This document shows, piece by piece, positions 9,298-19,600 of a stretch of DNA of 64,000 nucleotides (position 1 is its first letter; each line of letters starts with the position of its first letter). The stretch is taken from positions 558,001 through 622,000 of the forward strand of contig CP150565.1 of the NCBI GenBank assembly GCA_049487715.1, given 5' to 3'. A model generated the notes under the pieces. It made no database searches. It worked only from the letters and a program-made list of their open reading frames with translations, and was not told the DNA's origin. Source of the DNA: Pycnococcus provasolii. Lineage: Eukaryota; Chlorophyta; Pseudoscourfieldiophyceae; Pseudoscourfieldiales. A program made the position numbers and the translations under genes.

Positions 9298-9885
9298 CTA
9301 CAATACCGTGATGCTCGCGAGAACTCCCACGATGCCACTCCGTGTCAGAGGGACGAGAACGACCGCCGGCACGCGCGAAAATAACGCAGACGCGGCAGCC
9401 AACAGAGGACTCGATCCGCGAAGGCGAACGAGCAGCTTCTTCGTCGCATAGATGGCAAGGGGAAGAACGACGATGTCACGCAGAAAGGCCCTTAACAAGT
9501 CTCTCGTGACGGAACTCGTCACGACGACGCACAGGTTGTAGAATTCGCCCGCGTCTAGCTGTCGATTTTTATCTGCGTCCACGCTTTCGAAGAGCTTGTC
9601 AATGGCCTCGCGGCTTGGTGTTTGAATTCGCGCCCTTAGCTTTCTGTTGATGGCCCCGTACAATGTGTATATGCCCACCGTCGTCTCGAGCTGTGAGAGA
9701 GTGCCATCGCCGTCGGTGTCTAATGTGTCGAACATCGTTTGTACGAGCTTCGTGAACCACAACGAGGTCGTGAATCTTGTGGAGTGAGCTCGCGCCATGC
9801 AGGCTAGCGTATCCGCGCACGCGTCTGTCAACGACCGATGCCTGATCAAGTTTTGTGGAGGAGACTCAAGTGCGGGAACGCCCAT
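9298..9885 (-). CDS. EF-hand protein with C-terminal membrane segments
   Basis: A 195-residue protein starting at the ATG at 9885 (MGVPALESPP). It has two canonical EF-hand loops, DTDGDGTLSQLE near residue 54 and DADKNRQLDAGEF near residue 100, both with full acidic coordination positions. The C-terminal third is hydrophobic (IVVLPLAIYATKKLLV, AVVLVPLTRSGIVGVLASITVL) and could hold one or two membrane helices. It probably senses calcium at a membrane; partner and compartment are unknown. Similar small EF-hand proteins with hydrophobic tails occur in plants. An upstream in-frame hydrophobic extension to 10068 exists but looks like leader sequence. Confidence 0.75.
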   Translation of the reverse strand: MGVPALESPPQNLIRHRSLTDACADTLACMARAHSTRFTTSLWFTKLVQTMFDTLDTDGDGTLSQLETTVGIYTLYGAINRKLRARIQTPSREAIDKLFESVDADKNRQLDAGEFYNLCVVVTSSVTRDLLRAFLRDIVVLPLAIYATKKLLVRLRGSSPLLAAASALFSRVPAVVLVPLTRSGIVGVLASITVL

Positions 9886-10245
9886 CTGGGAACGAGTGAC
9901 GGAGCGCGCGTGCAAATCAATGCGGTCGCATGCGAGGGCAAAGTGGGGCAAGGCGTGGCAGAGTGGAAGTGGAAGGGGGGGAATCAAATAAAGGACCACA
10001 ATTAAAACGAGGTGGTTTTGGCCTTTTTGGGGATCCGTCGTAGCCCTACAGAAATTTTGGAGAAACATTGTTTTATTTTATTACACAAACTTGTAACTGA
10101 AAGAAAAAAGAGCGCTGATGGCACCAACAACTATTGCTATTGCTGAGAACCGTTATCACCGAGTATATACAAAAACAACAATACCATAGTTATCAACAAT
10201 ATGATAGTTGATGATCTCTATCCGAAAATCACAAGCCTTGACGTC

Positions 10246-13005
10246 TCAAAACTCGTCAAAGTCGTGCGCAACCTGCCCAATCTCTTTCAAAACATTTGAG
10301 CTAGTATTGACGTTTGTACGCTTCACATAGTCGATGAGAGGGCTCTCAACGCACCTCATGAGGCTGAATTTCATGGAACGAAAGAACGGCTCGTTCTTCA
10401 CCTCCTCTGCACCTTTCGCGCCTAGGCGCTTCGCCTCGTCGTGCACAAGCAGCTTCATGATGAGCTGCATCGCCTCAATACTCGCGGCCCTGTTCCTGCC
10501 GCCGCTGTGGTGGCCAGACCCCATAGAATTCGATCGAAGTGACGGGAACTTGAGCGGCTTGTTGAGGATGTTGTGGAACGTCATGTCACGCACGCGACCC
10601 ACGAACGGTGTCACGCCGTACAACAGCTCGTAAATGAGGATGCCAAGTCCCCACCAATCCACACCCGCGCCGTGGCTCTTGCCCAGGATCACCTCAGGAG
10701 CAAGGTACTCCTCCGTACCCACGAACGAGTTGGTGCGTCCTGTCGGCTCCAGCCGGTACATCATCGGAGCTGGCACTATCTTACCTGACCAGAAGGCTGA
10801 CTCAGTATCCCCGCGTGCACCTCCAGGGGAATCAGAGCTATCTGAACTCGCCGCATCACTGCCGAGGCAGCCACACGCCTCGCCAGGCGGCGAGACGACC
10901 AAACCATTGAATTTTGCCCAGTCCAGCGCATTGGGCTCCCTTGCGGCACTGACCGCCGCATTGTACTTGCGCAGCGCCGTCGGCCCCTCGAACGCAAGAT
11001 CTGAAAGGCTCGTAGTTGACCCGAACGACGGTGAACCATTCATAGACTTTGTATGTGATTCCTCCGTGCGCGTTCCGCTCTCGCCGACGATATGACTCAG
11101 GTCGAAATCCGCGAGGCGGATGTGACCGTCGTTGCCAACAAGGATATTCTCGGGCTTGATGTCTCGGTAGATGATGCCAATCGCGTGTATGTACTGCAGC
11201 GCCAGTGTCACCTCGGCGGCGATGAATCTCACTTGGCTTTCGCGGAATTGTCGCCCCGGCAGCGTCTTGCCAATGGCGAAAAGACCGCCACCTGCGCAGT
11301 GCTCGGCGACGAAGTGAAGGTACCTCTTGGTGCGGATCGTTCCGAAAAGACGCAGCAAGAACGGGTGGTCGACCTTCTTCAGGATCATCTCCTCCGTGCG
11401 CAGGCGCTCGAGCTTGTTGCGCCTCGTCATCTCCGCGATGTTCACGCTCTTCACTGCGTACAGCTGCCTCTTCCTCGGGCTGTCCGCGGCAAGCTCGGAT
11501 TTCAGCTCCGCCAGCCAAACGGTGCCGACGTCGCCGCTGCCGAGACGCCGCACGGGGCGAAGGATGCGCAGGTTCAGCTCACCATTCGATGCGGTGTTCA
11601 GAGCCTTGTACAATCTTGCGCGGTTGCGCACTGCGTCTTGGCATGCATACTGCATCTTACCGAGCATCGTCGCATTCAGGTCCTTCTTGCTCGTCTTCGG
11701 AGAGAACATGTTCGCCTCGCCGCTGAAGTGAGGTCGCATCGGAATAATGCCGCCGGTGACTTCTTCCTTACCGTACGAGGTCTTCGTCACAGCCTGCTTG
11801 ATTCTGGCTCCGTACAGCTTCAGCTCGCGTTCAGCCTTCCTCTCCTCGGAGGATTCCTTTCTCTTCGCATCGCCGTCTCCGGATATGCGTCCCGTGGCGT
11901 CCATCTGCACGCCAATGAAGAGAACCTGATCGTTTTTGGGATCCTTCCCGCGCTTCTGCACGATGGGTGCGATATAGATGATGTTCCAAAACTTCTCGCC
12001 ATTCTTGCGGTAATTTGCGAGGCACACGCGCACATCCTTGCGCTCTTTGGTGGCTTTCCTGATCTTGTCCACCTCTGCCTGGTCCGTGTCCTTGCCCTGC
12101 AGGAATCGGCAGTTCTTTCCGAGAATCTCGACGCGAGAGTACCCGGTTAGCTTTAGGAACGAGTCGCTGCAGAACACGATGGGGCAGTCTGGTAGGCTCG
12201 GGTCGCTGACGACGAAGCTGTAGTTGATGCGCTCGAGGGTTGAGGACATGTCTATAGCCTGCCGTCGCGAATCCTCGTCTGCACCCACGCTGGCAGCGAT
12301 CGCCTTGGACGTGAGGGCAGCCTCGTCTATCTTTCTGTTGAGGTTGTCCACCATGAGCGAGTGGTTCAGCGTACTTGCAATATCTGCGCCGGTAGCGGGA
12401 TCCACCTCTCCCTCGTTGAGCTGCAGCTGCACGCCAATGAACTTGATGGGCTTCACGCCTTCGTTGTTGCGACACGGGTCCTTGTAGATGGGGCTAATAG
12501 AGAGCATGTTCCAGAACGGCGTTCCATCCTTGCGGTAGTTGCGCAGACGGCATACGTGCGACTTTCCCGCTTTGACAGCGTCGCGCAGCTTTCTCACCTC
12601 CTCCGTGTTGGTATCAGGACCCTGCAGGAATCTGCAGTTCTTGCCAATGACATCCTCAGGCCCGTATCCCGTCATTTCGTAAAACCCGTCTGAAGCGGAA
12701 GTGATGGGGCAGTCAGGCTGCGTATTGTCCGCGATGACGAATGCGTGCGGTAGCGTCATGACGTCTCTCATGACGGACTCTTCGGTGAACGCAGAGTTTT
12801 GGTCCGACGAGTGCGTTCTTCTGGACGTATCCGCGGACGAGCTTGATTCGAGGTTGCCTTCGAGTTTGTGTCCTGGTACGCCTAGGGTGGCACCTGCGGC
12901 AGCTTCTGACGCCATTTTCTTCAAGGATGACACCTTATCGGCGCCAGGTGACGACTCGACGCCAGGTGGGGGTGCGCCGACACCACCAGCACCTCGAGGG
13001 GACAT
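10246..13005 (-). CDS. PHOT: Phototropin blue-light receptor kinase
   Basis: A 919-residue photoreceptor with the full phototropin order: LOV1, LOV2, then an AGC-VIII Ser/Thr kinase. LOV1 has GKNCRFLQGPDTN with the flavin-adduct Cys at 124; LOV2 has GKNCRFLQGKDTD with Cys 299. The kinase has its glycine loop near 488-495, YAVK Lys 519, YRDIKPEN with catalytic Asp 615, and LADFDLS, where DFD replaces DFG as is usual in plant AGC-VIII kinases. A long insert before the TNSFVGTEEYLAPEV activation segment is also typical. FMN-bound LOV domains drive kinase activation in blue light; in green algae phototropin controls sexual differentiation, phototaxis and photoprotection. The first ATG is at 13005. 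Length is between that of Chlamydomonas and land-plant phototropins. Confidence 0.97.
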   Translation of the reverse strand: MSPRGAGGVGAPPPGVESSPGADKVSSLKKMASEAAAGATLGVPGHKLEGNLESSSSADTSRRTHSSDQNSAFTEESVMRDVMTLPHAFVIADNTQPDCPITSASDGFYEMTGYGPEDVIGKNCRFLQGPDTNTEEVRKLRDAVKAGKSHVCRLRNYRKDGTPFWNMLSISPIYKDPCRNNEGVKPIKFIGVQLQLNEGEVDPATGADIASTLNHSLMVDNLNRKIDEAALTSKAIAASVGADEDSRRQAIDMSSTLERINYSFVVSDPSLPDCPIVFCSDSFLKLTGYSRVEILGKNCRFLQGKDTDQAEVDKIRKATKERKDVRVCLANYRKNGEKFWNIIYIAPIVQKRGKDPKNDQVLFIGVQMDATGRISGDGDAKRKESSEERKAERELKLYGARIKQAVTKTSYGKEEVTGGIIPMRPHFSGEANMFSPKTSKKDLNATMLGKMQYACQDAVRNRARLYKALNTASNGELNLRILRPVRRLGSGDVGTVWLAELKSELAADSPRKRQLYAVKSVNIAEMTRRNKLERLRTEEMILKKVDHPFLLRLFGTIRTKRYLHFVAEHCAGGGLFAIGKTLPGRQFRESQVRFIAAEVTLALQYIHAIGIIYRDIKPENILVGNDGHIRLADFDLSHIVGESGTRTEESHTKSMNGSPSFGSTTSLSDLAFEGPTALRKYNAAVSAAREPNALDWAKFNGLVVSPPGEACGCLGSDAASSDSSDSPGGARGDTESAFWSGKIVPAPMMYRLEPTGRTNSFVGTEEYLAPEVILGKSHGAGVDWWGLGILIYELLYGVTPFVGRVRDMTFHNILNKPLKFPSLRSNSMGSGHHSGGRNRAASIEAMQLIMKLLVHDEAKRLGAKGAEEVKNEPFFRSMKFSLMRCVESPLIDYVKRTNVNTSSNVLKEIGQVAHDFDEF

Positions 13006-13888
13006 TCTATTACGGAGGCACGATGAGCACACCCACGACCGTTGAGAGAGAGCAAGCCCTACCCTATTTACCTATCGTAGGAGCGGCGAGCGGGGCGGGG
13101 CCGGAGGGGGCGAGGGAGAGGGCGAGGGCGAGGGGTATCTGCGCCCCGGCCTTGAAATTGCGGATGAGAGGAACCGGATGATTCCAGGAAAAAGATTTCA
13201 GGGTCCCTCCAATGGACCCATTGGACCCTCCAGATTTTCATTTCTCGGTGTCTGTCATCTGTGTGGTCGGTGTGGTTTTAATTTTCATTGGGTTTATCTA
13301 ATAATCATATGCCAAGATGGTGTCATTTTTTCTCACCTCTGGCAGTCTGGGGAGGCCTCGAAACTGATCACGTCTCACCGCCTGAACTCCATTCCTCTAT
13401 CGTAGGGTATTCTTAACCTTTACTGTGCCGGGTATATGTATGGCAGTTCGTACCGGGTAAACCTTTAGACAAAACTTGACATTTCTGGTTGGGAAATCCG
13501 TCCGTTTTTCCTCTTTCCTTGCTTTCGGTCGTGATGAGCACAGCAGGCAGGCCCAGCGCAATCTTTGGTATGGTTGTGCGCGCCGGCCGCTTCATCAGCC
13601 GTCTACCTATCAGCCATGCCATCGGTCGTACATGTACATAGCGGTATCTTCTCCCTGCATTTTTCGCAAGGGCAGAGGGCTGATCGATGGCGCACCCTGG
13701 TAGAGTGGTACAGTAGGAAGGGTGGTGAAAACCAGCAGTTTAGGCTATTAGCTACGCGAGGCAATCCTTGATTCAAAAGAAAGCACAACATTCGTGACGT
13801 CACAGAAACAACACAAAGAGAAGAAGAGGAGGTCTACGATAGTTCCGTTACATTTTTTCGTTCTTTGTTTCTAAAACATTTATACTTG
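13006..13888. other. Intergenic region between phototropin and IFT46
   Basis: About 880 bp without a supported gene. It holds the phototropin promoter (GC-rich GGGGCGGGGCCGG near 13095) and the 3' flank of IFT46. A short imperfect palindrome, TCCAATGGACCCATTGGA, is present near 13208-13225. The small frames here show no family similarity. Confidence 0.5.
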
Positions 13889-15046
13889 CTAAGCCATGTT
13901 TGCGAAGCTGGGATTTTCCTTGAATGCGTTGTAGAGCGAGAAGAGCAAGTGCAAGCTCTCCACAGGGTTGTTGTATACGGGAATGTCCGTCAGCGTGCAC
14001 GCAATCTTAGACAGCAGGCGAACGGGAATTCCACCCTCGGGAAGCCGAACTCGGTTCAGCACATTCTCCACCTCCGGAGGCCACTCCTGCATGAGCGTCT
14101 CGACGTCAGGCATGGGCTTCGAGTACGCCATCGCCGCGCGAGGCTTACCCTTGTGAAGCTCCTCGACGCTCGCCACCCACTCGTCGAGCTTTTTGGGGTT
14201 GCGATCCACGCGGTCGATGCCACTCACCTTGGCCGGCTGCATGCCCGCCGTCTTAGACGCCGCGCGCATCTGCAGGTTCAGCACGGTGGAGTCACTCTGC
14301 TTCGCCGCAGGCTCGTCGAGAACCTTCAAGCCGAGGTCGTCCGGCTTGCCGTCCGGGCGAGGCACCTTGATGAACTCGTCGATGTCGCCGACGCTGGGGA
14401 TGTAGTCAGGAATGAACGGCCTAAGCTTGGTCTCAAGTGTGTGAGGCACAGGCTTGAAGCGTCCGATGTACTGGAAAAGCTCCGCGATCTCCGCGCTGAC
14501 GTTCAGATCCTTGTACTCGTCTGGGTCGTAAGCACCCTCAACTTTTGGGCTGCCGTCTGCCGACCCTCCCTCGCCTGCTCCACCGCCTCCAGCACCACCG
14601 CCGTCACCGGGGCTACCGCCGCCACCGGTTGGCATAGCCTCAAGCCCGCCAAAGTTCTTTGGCATGCCTGCGCCTTTTTCGTCGCCGCTGTCTTCGTCGT
14701 GGCTGTGAAAGTCCCCACGCCCTGCACCGGGGGGTGGCGAAGCATCTAGAGGGCTATGCGCGTAAGCGCCTGGCGAGTCCTGCTCTCCCAGCGGCGAGTG
14801 CAGGCCAGCGTCGTCGTCGTCGTCGTCGACGAATGCGCGCTCTTGTAATCCCCCCGAGTCGTGGAGCTCGCCGACGCCTCCCCCCACCGCCGCGTCGTCG
14901 TCCACCTCGAGGTCGTCGCCGTCGTCGTCGTCGCTCAGTGCAACCTCCTCGTCGTGCGGTTGGTTCTGCACCACCTTGGTTCCACCTGGACTTGTGATTC
15001 CCTCGTCGTAGTCGAACTCATCCTCCACCTCAGGTCGAAGTGACAT
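13889..15046 (-). CDS. IFT46: Intraflagellar transport protein 46
   Basis: A 385-residue IFT-B subunit. The first ATG is at 15046 (MSLRPEVEDEFDYDEG). The N-terminal half is acidic and Gly/Ser-rich, as is usual and poorly conserved. The C-terminal half (about 190-385) is the conserved IFT46 domain: ELFQYIGRFKP, TKLRPFIPDYIPSVGDID, FIKVPRPDG, LGLKVLDEPAAKQSD and the C-terminal IPVYNNPVESLHLLFSLY. IFT46 sits in the IFT-B1 core and is needed for anterograde transport and outer dynein arm import in Chlamydomonas. With the DRC-type protein at 62571-63728 it implies that this organism builds, or recently built, motile flagella. Confidence 0.96.
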   Translation of the reverse strand: MSLRPEVEDEFDYDEGITSPGGTKVVQNQPHDEEVALSDDDDGDDLEVDDDAAVGGGVGELHDSGGLQERAFVDDDDDDAGLHSPLGEQDSPGAYAHSPLDASPPPGAGRGDFHSHDEDSGDEKGAGMPKNFGGLEAMPTGGGGSPGDGGGAGGGGAGEGGSADGSPKVEGAYDPDEYKDLNVSAEIAELFQYIGRFKPVPHTLETKLRPFIPDYIPSVGDIDEFIKVPRPDGKPDDLGLKVLDEPAAKQSDSTVLNLQMRAASKTAGMQPAKVSGIDRVDRNPKKLDEWVASVEELHKGKPRAAMAYSKPMPDVETLMQEWPPEVENVLNRVRLPEGGIPVRLLSKIACTLTDIPVYNNPVESLHLLFSLYNAFKENPSFANMA

Positions 15047-16605
15047 GTTCGACGGTGCGTTTGTATTTGCGTTGCTGTTGTTGTCAACGTGAGCTGCAGC
15101 TGCTGCTATTGCCTTCAGGTCGGACTGGAGGGCAACGATCCCTGACAAGATCTCAGTGGACCTGGACTGTATGGCGTATGTTTCTACTTGGTTGCTTTCT
15201 TCACCTCTCTTTCTCTGAAGCCTAAAGCCTAAAGGCCCGCCGTCGTTATGTGCAAGACAAGTTGACCTAACCTTCTATGAACGAGAACGAAGCTCCAATG
15301 AGCACTTTCAGCGGCCGCACGTACTACAAATAAATGCACGTGGAAGAAGGAGCCCTTCCTTCTTAAGGAGAGAGAGAGAGAAGAGGGATGGTGGGAAAGT
15401 TTAACTCAACCAACTCAGGCTCAACCTCAGGGGGGCCGCGCGCCAACCCCCCTCCCCTGCAAGCCACTTGCAAGCCCCTGCAAGCCACTTGCAAGCCCTT
15501 GCATGCCCTTGCACCCACTGGGCTCTTGAACCCACAATTGGGGTGGAGAGTTTGGCGAGTTTGGCGAGTTTGGCAAAGAAACAAAAAAGGGTTGGAAGCT
15601 TTGCTTTGCTTTCCGTTTTTCAGTTCAGTTCAGTTTCAGTTTAGGCCGCTCTGCTCTTTTTCCCTCCCTTTCCCTCGCCCTCTCCCAGACTGACTGGTGG
15701 AATTGGCTGCTTGGGATGGAAATTTGCGCTATTTTAGTAGGGTTTGTAGTTCTAACTTGTAAGGCCGCGGCCTCTCTTCTTGTCGTAGAAGTACCTCCTC
15801 TCTCGTCGTTCTTCTAATTTACCTTTACATCCTTATCGACCGCCCTACCTTCTTCGACCTTCTTCTGTTCTCGTCCATAATACCCTGACGTACTACCCCC
15901 GGGTACGATAAGGCACGTTCTCTTTCGTGCGGGTTTTACATACGTGCCGCACGGGTGCCAACAAACTCCCCCCCCAAAGTCCAAAGTCCCAAACCAACAA
16001 AAACAAAGTTTGGTTTTGAAACCCAGCTGCCAGGGGTCTGATGATGAGGGTTGGGATGACCCCCTGAAACCCCGAAAAAGGTGACCCGAAAAGGCGAAAC
16101 CAAAAAGCTTTTTTAGAGGCTGCCAGGCCGGAAAAGAGCCCCTCCCCCTCCCATCGGGGATCGAGGGATCTCCTCCCCTCCCCTGAAACTCTCCTCCCCT
16201 GCCCGAAGAACCTGAGTGTTTCTTGTGGGGGGGGGATCCCCTGTTGGATGCCATTTGGGTTTTGCTTTTGGAATTCTTCCTTTCCCGCTCTTCTGCTGTG
16301 CTTTGAATCCGAAATCCCATGCCGGGGGGGGGGGAGGACAAAAGAGCAAAGCAGGCCGGCCCCATCATCATCAGAAATCCCCCTCCCGCAGTTTGTATTG
16401 CTCGCTCCTTGCTCGATGCCGACCGACGGCGGTGAGCGTGGCGTCGGAGGCACAGGTAGAGGGGGATATGGTGGTGGTCGTGGTGGTGGTGGCGCTGGTG
16501 GTGGTGGTGTCGACCAGCGCTACGGTGGACGTGCCCGTGGTGGTGGTAATGCCACCGGTGGAGGTGCTGGGTCACGCAAAAACGCAAACTTCATGACCGG
16601 AAGAG
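15047..16605. other. Intergenic region between IFT46 and POLE
   Basis: About 1.56 kb shared by two divergent genes. It has a CTTGCAAGCC-type short repeat (15455-15520), a triple GAGTTTGGC repeat (15549-15572), G and C homopolymers around 15965 and 16225-16335, and a Gly-rich plus-strand frame (16416-16685) described among the findings. No confident gene was recognised. Confidence 0.5.
15455..15520 (+). repeat. Short CTTGCAAGCC repeats
   Basis: The run CCCTGCAAGCCACTTGCAAG occurs twice in tandem, about 21 bp apart, followed by decayed CCCTTGCATGCCCTTGCA units. Confidence 0.7.
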
Positions 16606-19600
16606 ATGGAGATAACGCAGGAGGTGGTGGTGGAGCCAGTGGACGACATGGACCCTGTCAAGAAGGAAATGGAGGCGCGAGCTGACGCGCTCGAAGCTGA
16701 GCTCGGATTCGCGGATGTTCTGAAAAAAAGAAGCGACAAAACTGCGGACGCCAAAGACGAAACCAACTCACCTGCCGCTCTCGGATGGCTTCTCAACTTT
16801 CACTCGACGTCAGTCGAAGACGCGGAAACGGGACAGGTGCTCAGCGCCATCCACTTGTACATGATTGACCACAACGGATGCGGGTTCCGTGCCACGCAGG
16901 TGCACTCGCCGTACTTCTACCTCGGCGTGCGCAAGCGCTACGAAGCGGATGTCGAGGGGTACATGCTGCGCCGCTTCGAGGGTGTCGTCGCTGCTGTCGA
17001 GCACACGCCGCTCGAGGACCTTGACATGAAGAACCACCTAAGTGGGGCCATGCACACGTTCCTCAAGGTCACCTTCCACAACGTGCAGGGTCTCATGGAC
17101 GTCAAGCGTGAGATCCAGCCCGCAGTCGTGCGGAACGCCGCAAGGAAGCAGGCGAGCGGCGCCGGGGGCGGGGGAGCGCTCACGGACGGCATGACGTACG
17201 CGCAGATCACCAACATCACCCGGCCCGGTGCATCGATCGTTGGCGTCGAGGCGACGCGTGCCGCAGCCATAAAACAGAGAGGAGGAAACGGCGCGGGCGG
17301 CGAAGACGACGCACAGCCTGGTGGTGGCAGGGTCGCACTGCGCGGCGACGACGTGCTCGAGGTGATTGAAGAGCTGCGCGAGTACGACGTGCCGTACCAC
17401 GTACGCTGGTCGATCGACACGGGCGTGCGATGCGGGAAGTGGTACGAGGTGTCACCCGACACGTCAGGCAAGCGAGGTGCGGCTCACTCGTGCGTGCTGA
17501 CTCCACGCCCGGACCTGCTGCGCCACGCCGACCCGAAGGTGGTGGCGTTCGACATTGAGACGTCCAAGGCGCCTCTGCAGTTCCCGAACGCCGAGTGCGA
17601 CGAAATTTTCATGATCTCGTACATGGTGAACAAGCAGGGGTACCTTATCATCAACCGCGAGTGGGTGGGCGCCGACATCGAGGACTTCGAGTACAACCCG
17701 ACACTGCACGACGGACGCACGGGCAAGTACCCTGGGCCATTCAAGATTTTCAACGAGCGCAACGAGCGTGATACCCTGCAGCGCTTCCTGTCGCACATGA
17801 AGGAGGAACAGCCGGGCATCTACGTCACGTACAACGGCGACTTCTTCGACTGGCCGTTTATGGAGAAGCGATGCGACGTGCACGGCCTGAATATGTACCG
17901 GCACCTTGGATTTCGCTGCGACGACAAGACGAAGGAGACGACGTCGCGGTATGTGCCGCACCTCGACGCTTTCTGCTGGGTGAAGCGCGACTCGTATCTG
18001 CCGCAGGGTAGCCAAGGCCTGAAGGCTGTGACCAAGGCGAAGCTGAAGTTTGACCCGGAGGAGGTGCACCACGAGGACATGGTGCGCTTCGCACGCGACG
18101 AGCCGCAGACGATGGCCAGCTACTCCGTCTCAGACGCCGTGTCGACATACTACCTGTACATGACGTACGTGCATCCGTTCATCTTCGCGCTGTGCACCAT
18201 CATGCCGCTCAAGCCGGACGAGGTGCTGCGCAAGGGATCCGGGACATTGTGCGAGTGCCTGCTAATGGTGGAGGCGTACCAGGGCGGCATCGTGTGCCCC
18301 AACAAGCACCTCGAGAATCGCGAGAAATTCTACATGAATCACCCGCTCGAGAGCGAGACGTACATTGGCGGACACGTCGCAAGCCTGGAGTCGGGCGTGT
18401 TCCGCTCCGATCTGCCCACGAAATTCCAGCTGAAAGCTGACAGCTTCCAGAAGCTCATTGACCGCGTCGACGAGGATCTGGCGTACTGCTGCCTGACGGA
18501 GGGTAAGGGCTCAAAGCCAGAGGACTACGAGAACTACGACGAAGTGAAACAGGAAATCATCCAGCAGCTGCAGGTGCTGCAGGCGTACAAGACGCTCGAC
18601 GAAGAGCCTATGATTTACCACCTCGACGTGTCTGCCATGTACCCAAACATCATCCTCACGAATCGGCTGCAGCCGATGGCCATGGTGCGCGAGGAAGACT
18701 GCGCGTCGTGCGTGTACAATACAGAGGCGGGCGCCAACTGCAAGCGCACGATGGAGTGGGTGTGGAAAGGCGATAGCTACATGCTGAATACAGGCGAGTA
18801 CCATGCACTGAAGCGCCAGCTGATGAGCGAGAAGTTCACCGTCGGGAAAGGGTCGAACGGCAACGATGATGCTGGTGCTGCCGACGCGCCCGCGGGTACG
18901 CAGAGAAGCTGGAACGAGCTGCCCACCGACGAGCAGAATAAGATTCTCAAGCAACGCCTGAAGAAATACTGCCAGACCGTGTACAAGCGCGAGAAGGACA
19001 AGCCGTACAAGGAGGTGCGCAACGCCACCATCTGCATGCGCGAGAATGCGTTTTACATCGACACCGTGCGTGCCTTCCGCGATCGACGCTATGAGTACAA
19101 GGCGCTGAACAAGAAGTGGGGGGGCAAGGTGGGCGATGCGGAGAAGGCTGTCGAGGACGGAGAAGAAGATGCCACGACCAAGCTGCTGGAGGCGCAGAGC
19201 ATGGTCGTGCTTTACGACTCGCTGCAGCTGGCCCACAAGTGCATCCTCAACTCGTTCTACGGCTACGTCATGCGAAAGGGCGCGCGATGGTACAGCATGG
19301 AAATGGCTGGCGTTGTCACGTACGCGGGGGCGAAGATCATCCAGATGGCGCACAACCTCGTCGACGGCATTGGCAAGGCGCTGGAGCTGGACACGGACGG
19401 AATCTGGTGCTGCCTGCCCAAGAGCTTTCCTGAGAACTTCGTTCTGAAGCCGCGACCCGTGGACCCTGACGCGCTTCCCAGCCCAGGATCGCCTGTACCC
19501 GCTCGCAAGCGTCCGGAGAAGCCGTTGAAGGTGTCGTACCCGTGCGCAATGCTGAATGCGCTCGTCGCGGAGACCAACACGAACGATCAGTACCAGACGC

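Noticed and set aside
11092-12150. 352-codon frame on the plus strand
   Set aside because: It lies wholly antisense to the phototropin LOV2 and kinase coding sequence; it is a shadow of high-GC codon bias with no family similarity.
13865-14749. 294-codon plus-strand frame
   Set aside because: Antisense shadow of IFT46, rich in Arg/His/Leu as expected of a complementary frame.
15814-16587. 257-codon minus-strand frame with His-rich start
   Set aside because: Produced by GGT/GTG repeats and homopolymers in the IFT46-POLE intergenic region; no domain and overlapping other open frames.
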